From contig OZ007516.1 of the NCBI GenBank assembly GCA_963931865.1, positions 9,672,464-9,736,463 on the forward strand: 64,000 nt of DNA, given 5' to 3'. This DNA is from Axinella damicornis. Lineage: Eukaryota; Porifera; Demospongiae; Axinellida; Axinellidae. Position numbers and translations under genes: made by a program. Shown here piece by piece: positions 54,493-63,578 of the stretch. The notes under the pieces were generated by a model. It made no database searches. It had not been told where the DNA came from and saw nothing but the letters and a program-made list of their open reading frames with translations. How positions within the stretch are numbered: position 1 is the first letter of the stretch; every line of letters begins with the position of its first letter.

Positions 54493-54543
54493 GCTGAAGC
54501 ATATACTCAGGGTTTGTGCTGGGTGCTGGCGTACTACTACCAG
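54493..54543 (+). pseudogene. XRN2: XRN2/Rat1-like exon 3 (right arm)
   Basis: CTCTCTTTCCAG, then AEAYTQGLCWVLAYYYQ, then GTGAGCG. In human XRN2 this segment lies more than 400 residues after the HPEDK block encoded by the previous exon. The nuclease core in between is therefore missing from the 400 bp that separate the two exons here. Confidence 0.82.
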
Positions 54544-54799
54544 GTGAGCGTACACAGTCACACTCACACACACACACATACTGCAGACTTCACACTCGCA
54601 GTGTACACTTCACACACACAGCCACACACATGCCCACACACTCACACGTGCACACACACGCCCACACACTAACACACTCACACATGCACACACGCACAGA
54701 TGCACACACACACACATACACACTCAAACACACACATACACACACGCTCACACACGCACACACATGCACACACACTCACACATACACACACACACACAG
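54544..54799. repeat. CA-rich microsatellite in XRN2-like intron
   Basis: Interrupted (CA)n ending in ACACACACAGG, which also supplies the acceptor of the next exon. Confidence 0.9.
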
Positions 54800-54993
54800 G
54801 GATGCCCCTCATGGAAGTGGTTCTACCTGTACCACTACGCCCCATTTTCCTCAGACTTCAAGAACATTGGGCAGCTCCGAAACGACTTTGACTGTTCCGT
54901 TCCTTCAAGCCTCTGGAGCAGCTGATGGGAATGTTCCCGGCCGCCAGCGGAAACTTCCTGCCTGAGTCATGGCGGGAGTTGATGAAGAAGGAG
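54800..54993 (+). pseudogene. XRN2: XRN2/Rat1-like exon 4 with frameshift (right arm only)
   Basis: The frame reads [20 protein letters not shown], then a stretch without clear homology (KNIGQLRNDFD). It continues, one frame over, FKPLEQLMGMFPAASGN, then FLPESWRELM. XRN2 has CASWKWYYPFHYAPFASDF and FKPLEQLMGVFPAASGNFLP at the same spacing. The shift lies near 54895-54905. The left arm lacks this exon. No exon for the following DFYPEDFAIDLNGKK block was found. Confidence 0.85.
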
Positions 54994-56689
54994 GTTGGTG
55001 GAGGGGTGGGGAAGGGAGTGTGGGAGTGTGGGAGTGGGAGCATGGGACTAGCCTATGAGAGGAATGAGGAGGGGACAACTTGTCAAGGAGATAGGAAGAA
55101 GGGACAAGACTATCGTATATAGGAAGGAGGAAGGGATGAGGGTACAGGAGGAGGGGACAAGGGGACAGGGGGAGGGGATGAGGGGACAGGGGGAAGGAGG
55201 CTAGGGTCCCCCACTTTAATACTGCAAGCCTGCAAATGAAATGCATGCACATGCAGTTGTGTTTGTCGCTTGCAGTATGCAAATATGGTAGGGGAAGGCC
55301 TGGGAGATCTGGTCACGTGCGATGACATCGGTAGACAGAGGGTAGACACACTGGGGGTGGTGCTAATCTGTCCCCACTGTGAACAGCAAACGGTATTGAT
55401 CGTCTGCCTGGCGAATGCTCTGACATCCAGCCTTGGTACAAGAAAGTCCATTGAGATTCTTTCTTGGGCACTGCCCCCTGTGTGGCTACCATCTGTCTAC
55501 CTGATGGCACTGCACGTGACCAGATCTCCCAGTCTTCCCCCCAGCATATTTGCAAAACACATTATTGACACACTTACAGATGCACGTGGAACTGTCAGGA
55601 GAGAAGCACCAATCGACACTGAACTAGTGCTTGGTACTTCGCTACTAGAGCGAGTCAAGATCAGTAGTACAGCCACTGCTCAACATTGACCCGTACTGTA
55701 TAGAGCTGGGACAATATATCGATTTGCAATAATCATCTATGTACCCAGTGAGGAAACATTGTTTTAGTCACCATTCAATGCCAGGGTACAAGGGTCAACT
55801 ATTGTCTGCTGTCTCAAAACCTACATGTATCCTCTCAAGTGCAAGCAATTGAGTGGCAGTTGAGCTAAATCAACTGTTGATGAGGGTATAGCACTGCATG
55901 GCTTACAGCAGGAGATTGTACGCAAGTCGTATGGCCATGTACATACGTGTATACAGTAGTAAGTATGAAACTGTAGTGCTTGCCTGGTGCTGTGTGTAGT
56001 GGTATAGCAGACTGGCCAGTCAACTTAGCAGGCATTGACTGCAATAATGTGTGTGTGGTTGGTGGAGCGTTTTAGTACCTAAATCCAACGTAACTGTACT
56101 ACACTGAACGATCACTTGTGGAGGGCAAAACAGCCACTTTAAGAACAGTTTTGACGATACACTTATGCACATTGTTGCTCTTCCGGAAGAAATCAGCATG
56201 GAATATGGATGATCAGTCGTAATCATTGGCTTTCTAATTTGAGAAGAGGTCATTTGTCACTAAGTTGATTATCAGTTTGGGTTGGGTTACACATGCACAG
56301 GACCTGCCCTGGACATATTGCAAGATCAACAAGTGTGTGTGCACTGACATCCTGAATTGTATGTACCACTCAAAATTGGGAGTGCAATATTGTTTGCTGA
56401 GAGCACCCTCCCTGTCTTGCTCTTGGTGTGCCCTTTGGGGTTCTTTGGGGATCAGGAAAGCTCTATAAACTGTGCCATGATGGGTAGCTTCATTAGAAGC
56501 CATCCTGTTCTGGACCTTGGTATGTACATGTGCAGACTATGATGGGATGCAATATGTCCTAGGGCAACCACTGTTGATCAGTTTCTTGTTACATTCCCAG
56601 TGCTGGAATCCACCCAACTCCTACAATCTGTGTGTGGCCAGCTATCCAGTGTCATTTGTAATAACACACAGTCACCACACACACTACAC
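54994..56689. other. Right arm stretch without assigned gene
   Basis: Bases 55000-55210 are AGGAGG/GGGGACA-rich simple sequence. The frame 55270-55689 is open for 139 codons after a TTGCAG acceptor (YANMVGEGLGDLVTCDD), with CPHCEQQT inside, but no family is recognised. 55433-56689 pairs with 45776-47015. Confidence 0.4.
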
Positions 56690-56692
56690 ACA

Positions 56693-56783
<91 letters not shown>
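56690..56783. repeat. (CA)n microsatellite, 94 bp
   Basis: Pure CA dinucleotides; counterpart of the longer interrupted GT array at 45480-45775. Confidence 0.95.
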
Positions 56784-56786
<3 letters not shown>

Positions 56787-57244
56787 ACAGGCATGTGATA
56801 GACCTGTGACCTTGTCTGAATGTCTCGATCTACAAAGTGGACCACCCCAGTAACTAGTTCCCTGCCTACTGCGGAGGGCCCACTTTCCGCCAAAGAGGAT
56901 GAAAGTGGGGCAAGGCAATTCCTGGCTGAGCTCAGTCCCTCCATCTAGCCTATAGCACTCCAACTCGCTCAGAATGAAGGTGAGAGTTATTACATACACT
57001 GCATGGGTCAGGAGAGCTCTGTACATGTATACTGTGTGCCCTCAGAGGAGGTTGGCCACTGCGTACATCACGAGTAATTCTGTCACGTGACAAGTGGACG
57101 GTTATGAAATATGCAGAAACGAGCAGATACCTACGCTTCCCTGCAAGTCAATATTACAGGTGATTGCGTTGGGGCTCAATTTTGAAAACTGCCGAAACCT
57201 TGTCTATGGAAGTACTGTACTAAACATGCATTATGTAATCTATA

Positions 57245-57802
57245 CCGTTGATCCGGAAATTTTCGCGTTAAATATACTTCGCCTTTAAATTTTTCGCGTT
57301 GTTTTATTTTCGTCGCTCGAGCACACCGACGAAAATTAAACCACGCGAAAATTTTGTTCACGCGTATACGTGCACGTTCCCGATCCCGGGACCGGATACC
57401 ATGTCGTGCTATTGGAGAGAAGCTGGAGCCCCGGATCAGCACCAGCGAGGGAATGCAGCAGACACCCATTCTGTATCATTGATAGAGAGGGAACTGCCAT
57501 CGGCTACTTACCTCGAAAGATTTCACCCGTCTGTCTTGGTCTGCAGTTCCAACTGCCTTCAGAAGTTCGCGATCGCGCACTTGGGCTGGTATAGAAGAGC
57601 TCGGCGATCTTCCCGGATCAGGAACACCATCGACAGGTTTCTGGTAGCGCTGCAGAAACATGCTTGTACTTCCATTCACGAAAACTCACACGTTAAATAG
57701 AATCATAAATTATTCGACGTTAAAAATATTTCGTGTTTTTAATTTTCGTCATAATGCAATATCGACGAAAATTAATTACGGCGAAAATTTCCCGATCTAC
57801 GG
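57245..57802. mobile_element. 558-bp MITE with AAATTTTCGCG ends, TA target
   Basis: CCGTTGATCCGGAAATTTTC is mirrored by GAAAATTTCCCGATCTACGG, and TA flanks both ends (57243-57244 and 57803-57804). Subterminal GACGAAAATTAA repeats occur on both sides. The terminus design matches the element at 16670-17131. The ORF at 57299-57700 covers most of it but resembles no transposase. Confidence 0.82.
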
Positions 57803-57805
57803 TAT

Positions 57806-57990
57806 TATCTACAAGTGTAAAAAACATTACAAATGTATGGAGATGTAGGGATAACAGAACAGCAAAAAGTATGAAAACGAGCAGGGATGATGGCATAAAA
57901 CAGTTCAGTATACAACACCATCTTACATATCTTTCCACATAATACATGTATAATGAGAAAAGTATGTAGGGTGTTAGTGACAATCACATC
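57806..57990. repeat. Single-arm relative of the 24441-24716 foldback
   Basis: GATGTAGGGATAACAGAACA, GCAGGGATGATGGCATAAAA and AGTATACAACACC parallel the left arm of 24441-24716 with about 20 percent change. The second arm is reduced to TATGTAGGGTGTT. Confidence 0.65.
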
Positions 57991-58067
57991 AACTCGCTCA
58001 TCTCTGACGCAATGCCCCCACTCTAACACAAAACCAACTGACAACAACTCAGCCTTGTTTTTATTTT

Positions 58068-58646
58068 ATGGACACTAACAGCTATTACGTATCAGAGAAC
58101 TTGACTGAACTTCAAAGACTTGAAAAGGCCATCCCCAACCCCCCTCTGGTGTCATTCAGACGACCACGGAACCTGAGAAACCTACTCGTCCGCGCCCAGG
58201 TACCGACTCCAGCCCCTCCCACCCTGAACGGCAACGCCCCCTGCAACAGCCGCCGGTGCAAATGCTGCAAAGAGATAGAGACGTGCAACACCTTCAAGAG
58301 CAAGAACACTGGACGAAAATACGACATCAAAGCCACATTAACATGCAAGTCAAAAAATCTAGTTTATCTGATTTCTTGCAAGAGATGTGGACTACAATAC
58401 ATCGGGGAAACAGAGAACGCTCTTCATATACGGATGAATGGACATCGCTCCGACATCCGGACGAAGAAGCTGGACAAGCCTGTTGCAGCCCACTTCTGCC
58501 AATCTGACCACTCTGCAGAAGACCTGGAGGTGAGAGGTATAGAGAAAATCCATGAGAACAACACAGACCGGAGAAAAAGAAGAGAGAGCTATTGGATTTT
58601 CACACTGAAGACACTGGCGCCACAGGGGATGAACTTGGACGAGTGA
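58068..58646 (+). mobile_element. Penelope-like element C-terminus with GIY-YIG endonuclease
   Basis: Penelope-like elements are retroelements whose polymerase carries a C-terminal GIY-YIG nuclease. The 192-codon frame reads PPLVSFRRPRNLRNLLVRA (the block after the polymerase), then CKCCKEI, then GRKYDIKATLTCKSKNLVYL. It continues ISCKRCGLQYIGETENALHI, RMNGHRSDI and KPVAAHF. The LVYLI..C..C..QYIGET core is the GIY-YIG motif with the Cys pair typical of these elements, and RMNGHRSDI carries the conserved Arg/His. The polymerase domain is missing upstream, where a foldback remnant begins, so this is a 5'-truncated copy. The frame itself is intact to its stop. Confidence 0.9.
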
Positions 58647-58659
58647 TCTATACCGAAAG

Positions 58660-59187
58660 AGCGTCGTAGCATTTTTTATACGCTGGTTACCATGTTTCTC
58701 TGTATTTCGTTGTTATACGTAGGAAGAAGGTGTGTGTACCTTCCGGCCATTCTGCTTTCAGCTCTTTTGCCTCACCTAAATTCTCTACTGCATTTTTAGC
58801 TTTCAGGTTATTTACATGGACTGAAACACCTGAAAGATGATTTCTAGTCCAGAATTCAGCTTTCAGCTCTTTAGCATCCTGAGAACAGAAAAAAGTTAGC
58901 ACAACTCTGGTTCTGCCTTTTCCAAACTTCTGGGGACGGAAAACTCTGCAGGATTTCAGACCTCAATTGCTCCAAACACCTGAGAACTGAAAACGGTTAG
59001 CAAAATCCCCGGCGAGTTATAATTTGCCGCCCCAGCCCCCGAGTCAAAGTAGCCACAGTCTTATAATTTGCCGCCCAACCCCCCGAGTCAAAGTAGCCAG
59101 TAATTATTGCAGCCACATGATTATTGCAGCCACGTGTAGCTAATTATCTCTACTGTAACACACTGAAAAGACGGCTGGCTCAAGACC
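58660..59187. repeat. Short tandem duplications downstream of Penelope-like ORF
   Basis: TTTCAGCTCTTT(A/T)GC recurs at 58755 and 58862. TATAATTTGCCGCCC followed by CCCGAGTCAAAGTAGCCA occurs twice (about 59018 and 59063). ATTATTGCAGCCAC occurs twice at 59104-59134. Confidence 0.65.
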
Positions 59188-59389
59188 TGTGTCCTAATCA
59201 ACTCGCATGACTCGCGATCGACTCGAATGGCGACTCCTAGATCCTGTACATGTCGACGTGGAGAGCGTCTTGCTCTTCGATGATAATTCCTCCTGTGTCC
59301 TAATCAACTCGCGATCGACTCGAATGGCGACTCCTAGATCCTGTACATGTCGACGTGGAGAGCGTCTTGCTCTTCGGTGATAATTCCTT
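59188..59389. repeat. ~100-bp direct duplication
   Basis: GTGTCCTAATCAACTCGC, GATCGACTCGAATGGCGACT and TGTCGACGTGGAGAGCGTCT occur twice in tandem. The first unit has a 10-bp ATGACTCGCG insertion. Confidence 0.88.
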
Positions 59390-59864
59390 AAGTGTCGCCC
59401 TGGAAGATCTCAACGTAAGTGAAGTGCAGAGTACCGTAACTAGAGTTACGTGATATAATATTCAGAGCTCAGCAATTAAGCCACAATAGCGTGTAATCCC
59501 TGGGAACAGACTAAGCGGTCTTTACAGCTTCACCATCCTGATTCAGAACGTTAATTCTCCGTATTTGCAATTGGTTACAGCGTGCTGTTTTAATATAGGG
59601 TTGGAATTAATACTGTATAGCAAACGAGGGTAATGCTCACTCTCTAAGGCCACGTCTTGCCAACAGTAGCTACATACCAGTCTACTGCCAATGACTTTGA
59701 ATACCCAAAATACGACTGACAGTGTCCACTGCAATAACCTAATTAAGTGGTACAGGATCTATTCACGCGTAGCTAATGACTGCTTACTATGGCCTCTGTG
59801 TACACTTGATTAGGCTTGGTGTGTTCAGTAATTACTCTTTGAGCTTTACTTCTTGTGCATGCAG

Positions 59865-59951
59865 GTGGAAGCATTGCTCCAATGTTCAACCTGGACTCTG
59901 GGAGACCTCTGTGTATCATTAGGAAGAACGGAAACATGGCAGTCTGGCCGA
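59865..59951 (+). CDS. RING-family gene module: N-terminal exon fragment
   Basis: After the acceptor TTCTTGTGCATGCAG the frame reads GSIAPMFNLDSGRPLC, then IIRKNGNMAVWPRG, running into a 26-G tract (59952-59977). In multicopy RING proteins of cnidarians and other invertebrates, as I recall them, an F(N/D)SxxPL(G)xIRRNG segment stands near the N-terminus. This exon is therefore read together with 60948-61243 and 61960-62260 as parts of one gene type. The G run probably destroys the frame. Confidence 0.5.
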
Positions 59952-59977
59952 GGGGGGGGGGGGGGGGGGGGGGGGGG
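59952..59977. repeat. Poly-G tract (26 G)
   Basis: An uninterrupted G run directly downstream of a coding frame ending CCGAGG. Confidence 0.9.
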
Positions 59978-60202
59978 AGAGTTTACAGGGCCACTGGTAT
60001 TGCCCGCGGCTGCCTATGAGGTTAGAGGACACATGGATACAGACAATTCTAATGCCAGCAAAGGTGTTTCCCCGGGGCCGCCTATACATGCCAACGGACA
60101 ATTCTAATGTAAAGGTTGAGTATGAAGTTGTAACACATGTAACCCTGGACTCTTCTTCGTGCACTGTCCGCCGAGTGACTGAGATCGGACAGCGATTTCG
60201 AC
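59978..60202 (+). pseudogene. RING-family gene module: mid-region, damaged copy
   Basis: The plus-strand frame contains DTDNSNASKGVSPG, and in another frame NVKVEYEVVTHVTLDSS with SCTVRRV. Both are duplicated in order at 60948-61243 in a single open frame, where KKKTWTK and further sequence lie between them. This copy therefore lost about 100 bp and is frameshifted. It runs directly into the first 55-bp array. Confidence 0.55.
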
Positions 60203-60857
60203 AGTATAGCCATAACATGTGGCTGATTTGTGCTGATCATACCTCATGTGTTCTTTTAGTATAGCCATAACATGTGACTGACTCATACCTCGTGTTCTTT
60301 TAGTATAGCCATAACATGTGGCTGATTTGTGCTGATCATACCTCATGTGTTCTTTTAGTATAGCCACAACATGTGGCTGACTTGTGCTGATCATACCTCA
60401 TGTGTTCTTTTAGTATAGCCACAACATGTGGCTGACTTGTGCTGATCATACCTCATGTGTTCTTTTAGTATAGCCACAACATGTGGCTGATTTGTACTGA
60501 TCATACCTCATGTGTTTTAGTATAGCCACAACATGTGGCTGATTTGTGCTGATCATACCTCATGTGTTCTTTTAGTATAGCCACAACATGTGGCTGATTT
60601 GTACTGATCATACCTCATGTGTTTTAGTATAGCCACAACATGTGGCTGATTTGTGCTGATCATACCTCATGTGTTCTTTTAGTATAGCCACAACATGTGG
60701 CTGACTTGTAACTGATCATACCTCATGTGTTTTAGTATAGCCACAACATGTGGCTGATTTGTGCTGATCATACCTCATGTGTTTTAGTATAGCCACAACA
60801 TGTGGCTGATTTGTGCTGATCATACCTCATGTGTTCTTTTAGTATAGCCACAACATG
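60203..60857. repeat. 55-bp tandem array 1
   Basis: Unit: TATAGCCACAACATGTGGCT, GA(C/T)TTGTGCTGATCATACC, TCATGTGTTCTTTTAG; 55 bp, with a 51-bp variant lacking TTCT. About twelve units. GCCACAACATGTGGC is an internal palindrome. Confidence 0.95.
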
Positions 60858-60947
60858 TTTTTATATCACTAATCATGGGTTGTTATGTTGTTTTAGTGTT
60901 GTGTCTCTGTATTGCCCAGTGCTGCCTATGAGCTTAGAGGACTACAG

Positions 60948-61243
60948 ACAATTCTAATGCAGGCAAAGATGTTTCCTCCTCACCGCCGTCGTTTTCAGGG
61001 TCCACAGCAGCTGCAGGACCTAGCAAGAAGAAGACCTGGACCAAGGTGATCATGATAATCACAATTAAGAAGAGAGGGGGAGAAAAGAGGCCTTGGAAGG
61101 GTAATGTAAAGGTCGAGTATGAAGTTGTAACTCATGTAACCCTGGACTCTTCTTCGTGTACTGTCCACCGAGTGATTGAGGAGCTCAGGAAGCAGCTCGA
61201 TATGGACGTATTGCTGCTGGACAGCAAGTGCTATAGCCGTTGA
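60948..61243 (+). CDS. RING-family gene module: mid-region exon
   Basis: An open frame of about 98 codons ends in TGA, with AATAAA at 61249-61254. It reads NSNAGKDVSSSPPSFSG, AGPSKKKTWTKVIMIITIKK, RGGEKRPWKG, VKVEYEVVTHVTLDSSS, VHRVIEELRKQLDMDVLLL and SKCYSR. KKxTWTxxF/I followed by a ubiquitin-like-looking VIEELR..LD segment is what I recall upstream of the RING in this invertebrate family. The stop and a poly(A) signal suggest either a truncated isoform or the end of a gene copy. A possible acceptor is GACTACAG at 60947. Confidence 0.55.
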
Positions 61244-61389
61244 TGATGAATAAAAGCACAAGTGGTGAAGGTTTCTGGAGGTCCTCGCACAAGGTACTGG
61301 CAGCGAACAAATCCTTGTATCTCAAACTGACAGGTCGCTCAACAGTGATGGGAAGAGCCAGCATAGTATTCCTGTGTAGACCATGTCTT

Positions 61390-61815
61390 TAGTATAGCCA
61401 CAACATGTGGCTGACTTGTGCTGATCATACCTCATGTGTTCTTTTAGTATAGCGATGACATGTGGCTGATTTGTGCTGATCATACCTCGTGTGTTCTTTT
61501 AGTATAGCCATAACATGTGGCTGACTTGTGCTGATCATACCTCGTGTTCTTTTAGTATAGCCATAACATGCATATGTGGCTGACTTGTGCTGATCATACC
61601 TCATGTGTTCTTTTAGTATAGCCACAACATGTGGCTGACTTGTGCTGATTATACCTCATGTGTTCTTTTAGTATAGCCACATCATGTGGCTGATTTGTGC
61701 TGATCATACCTCATGTGTTCTTTTAGTATAGCCACAACATGTGGCTGACTTGTACTGATCATAGCTCATGTGTTTTAGTATAGCCACAACATGTGGCTGA
61801 CTTGTACTGATCATG
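61390..61815. repeat. 55-bp tandem array 2
   Basis: Same unit as array 1, about eight units, some with GCGATGACATG or GCATATGTGG changes. Confidence 0.95.
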
Positions 61816-61959
61816 AGTTATACATGTGTTGTGAAGTGTGCCATGTACTTGGCAACCATTCTCAGGCCTAACAAGTTTTTATATCACTAATCATGGGTTG
61901 TTATGTTGTTTTAGTGTTGTGTCTCTGTCTCTCCTCCGATCCACTTGAACATGTTCCAG

Positions 61960-62260
61960 TGTTGTCATATGTAAGGGGGTTGTGTCCGCGCAAGTGGTGG
62001 CAAGGTGCTGCCAGAGGATTGTTGGCTGCCAGCAGTGTGTGGCAATGTGGCTCCGTGGGCACACCTCCTGTCCCCACTGTTCCACCACATTGGAGGGCCA
62101 GTTCACTCTTCGAGGCCTTTATGACGTGACACAAGCCTTGCAGGTGACTGTTGAAGAGCCGACACCCTCGAGCTCGGGCCCTCAGCCTGTATTCGTCAGC
62201 CACCCACCAGACCTGGAATCAGACAGTGATTTCAACAATTTGCCACCATTCGGCTCATGA
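61960..62260 (+). CDS. RING-finger C-terminal exon
   Basis: After the acceptor GAACATGTTCCAG the frame is open to a TGA: VVICKGVVSAQVVARCCQ, RIVGCQQCVAMWLRGHT, SCPHCSTTLEGQFTLRG, then an acidic Ser/Pro-rich tail ending SDSDFNNLPPFGS. C..., RCC, GCQQC and CPHC give an atypical RING/U-box with a cysteine where His is common. The spacing is that of an uncharacterised multicopy invertebrate RING family. The same tail, with substitutions, occurs at 62800-62909. Its likely role is ubiquitin ligation, by family analogy only. Confidence 0.7.
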
Positions 62261-62274
62261 GCCACCATGTCTGT

Positions 62275-62572
62275 AGTATAGCCATAACATGTGGCTGACT
62301 TGTACTGATCATACCTCATGTGTTCTTTTAGTATAGCCATGACATGTGGCTGACTTGTACTGATCATACCTCATGTGTTCTTTTAGTATAGCCACATCAT
62401 GTGGCTGACTTGTACTGATCATACCTCATGTGTTCTTTTAGTATAGCCATGACATGTGGCTGACTTGTACTGATCATACCTCATGTGTTCTTTTAGTATA
62501 GCCATAACATGTGGCTGACTCATACCTCATCATGTGTTCTTTTAGTATAGCCATAACATGTGGCTGAATGTT
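62275..62572. repeat. 55-bp tandem array 3
   Basis: Same unit as arrays 1 and 2, about five and a half units. Arrays 2 and 3 are both followed by the same linker (CATGAGTTATACATGTGTTG, then TTGGCAACC, then ATGGGTTGTTATGTTGTTTT). Confidence 0.95.
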
Positions 62573-62723
62573 AGCTCCTCATGAGTTATACATGTGTTGT
62601 GCAAGTGTGCCATGTACTTGGCAACCTTATTCTCAGGCCTAACTAGTTTTTGTATCACTATAATCATGGGTTGTTATGTTGTTTTAGTGTTGTGTCTCTG
62701 TCTCTCCTCCGATCCACTTTGAG

Positions 62724-62909
62724 CACCAAACTCGAAGAAATCGCCCACAGAGTGGCAAATATTCAGAACATTATGATGTTTATGAAAAACGCTTTCCAGT
62801 TGAAGAGCCGACACCCTTGAGCTCGGGCCCTTATCTAAATTGGCCTGTATCCGTCAGCCACCCAGAATCAGACAGTGATTTCGACAATTTGCTGCCATTC
62901 CGCTCGTAG
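62724..62909 (+). CDS. Second copy of RING-gene tail with alternative upstream cassette
   Basis: Between the shared left flank (CTCTCCTCCGATCCACTT) and the shared right flank (TGAAGAGCCGACACCC), the RING of the first copy is replaced by a short cassette reading LSTKLEEIAHRVANIQ, then NIMMFMKNAF (helix-like). After an acceptor-like TTTCCAG (62799) the tail frame reads EEPTPLSSGPYLNWP, then SDSDFDNLLPFRS and a TAG at 62907-62909. The tail is under the same frame as copy 1 despite base changes. Confidence 0.5.
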   Translation, partial: HQTRRNRPQSGKYSEHYDVYEKRFPVEEPTPLSSGPYLNWPVSVSHPESDSDFDNLLPFRS

Positions 62910-62959
62910 ACTGACCGTGTCTATAGTATAATTATCCATAACATGCCATTGACTGTTAG

Positions 62960-63040
62960 ATTTTCTACTTCACAAAGTGGGTTGATGCGATCGCCACTGT
63001 TGACAAGAATGCCAGCACAGTTGCAGCCTCACTCTTCAAG
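62960..63040 (+). pseudogene. Ty3/gypsy-type integrase, exon A
   Basis: After an acceptor GACTGTTAG the frame reads IFYFTKWVDAIATVDKN, then ASTVAASLFK, ending at a perfect donor AAG|GTATGTG. This is the start of the retroviral-type integrase core (DYFTKWVEA in gypsy elements); the first catalytic Asp would lie in the preceding, unseen part. A 78-bp intron follows. Confidence 0.85.
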
Positions 63041-63118
63041 GTATGTGCATATTCTTTCATTGATTTTATGTTATACGTCCTGGTGTAATGCTGTTGTATT
63101 TCTCTTATCTACCTGTAG

Positions 63119-63250
63119 CTCTTCATGCATATGGGTTTGCCTCAAGTAATTATCTCAGATCAGGGGAGAGAGTTCAACAATGACCTCGACACATCACTGG
63201 CTGAACTTCTGGCTATCAAGCGCAGACTAACCACTCCATACCACCCACAG
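63119..63250 (+). pseudogene. Ty3/gypsy-type integrase, exon B
   Basis: CTTATCTACCTGTAG precedes LFMHMGLPQVIISDQG, REFNNDLDTSLAELLAI and KRRLTTPYHPQ, then the donor CAG|GTAGGTG. ISDQGREF contains the second catalytic Asp of the D,D35E triad. The split falls between YHPQ and ANGL, a point inside the highly conserved YHPQ-NG-ER motif. All 44 codons are open and phase 0 is kept at both ends. Confidence 0.88.
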
Positions 63251-63578
63251 GTAGGTGCCAACCGTCCCGCTTAGGTGGGACTGTCCCGAATTTTACTGCT
63301 ATGTCCCCCAACCTTTTATCCCGCTTTTTAGTTCACTGCTGTATGTGTTGTGCAACAATTAGAATCTACCATTATGGCATGCAACAATTAGAATCTACCA
63401 TTATGGTGTGCAACAATTAGATCTAGCATTTACGACGTGGATACCCAGTAATCCACTATATTATAGTAGATACATATCTACAGTACCCTGGCCAACTCAG
63501 ATACCGATTGTACTGGTCCTGGAGCTTTGAAGAGGTGCCACAATGTAAAGTAAAAGCTTGTTCCCTCTTTCATTACAG
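63251..63578 (+). other. Intron inside integrase gene, with 28-bp repeat
   Basis: GTAGGTG..TTCATTACAG is a canonical intron of 328 bp. At 63345-63435 the unit TGCAACAATTAGAATCTACC, ATTATGG occurs three times. Confidence 0.8.

Larger units (their letters stand above)
52950..57091. repeat. Large inverted duplication, right arm
   Basis: Inverted counterpart of 45181-50840; ends at GTCACGTGAC (57082-57091). It contains the foldback element (shortened), four XRN2-like exon pieces and a CA microsatellite. The unique spacer between the arms, about 50840-52950, holds the XRN2-like first exon and a TIR element. Confidence 0.92.

Noticed and set aside
45181..57091. The two arms as independent gene copies in tandem
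   Set aside because: The arms are inverted, share the same frameshift and share the same nested foldback, so a single duplication (or a haplotype join) explains them better.
57299..57700. 133-codon ORF as transposase of the 57245 element
   Set aside because: It has no DDE/D-like spacing or helix-turn-helix that I can see, and it begins inside the terminal repeat.
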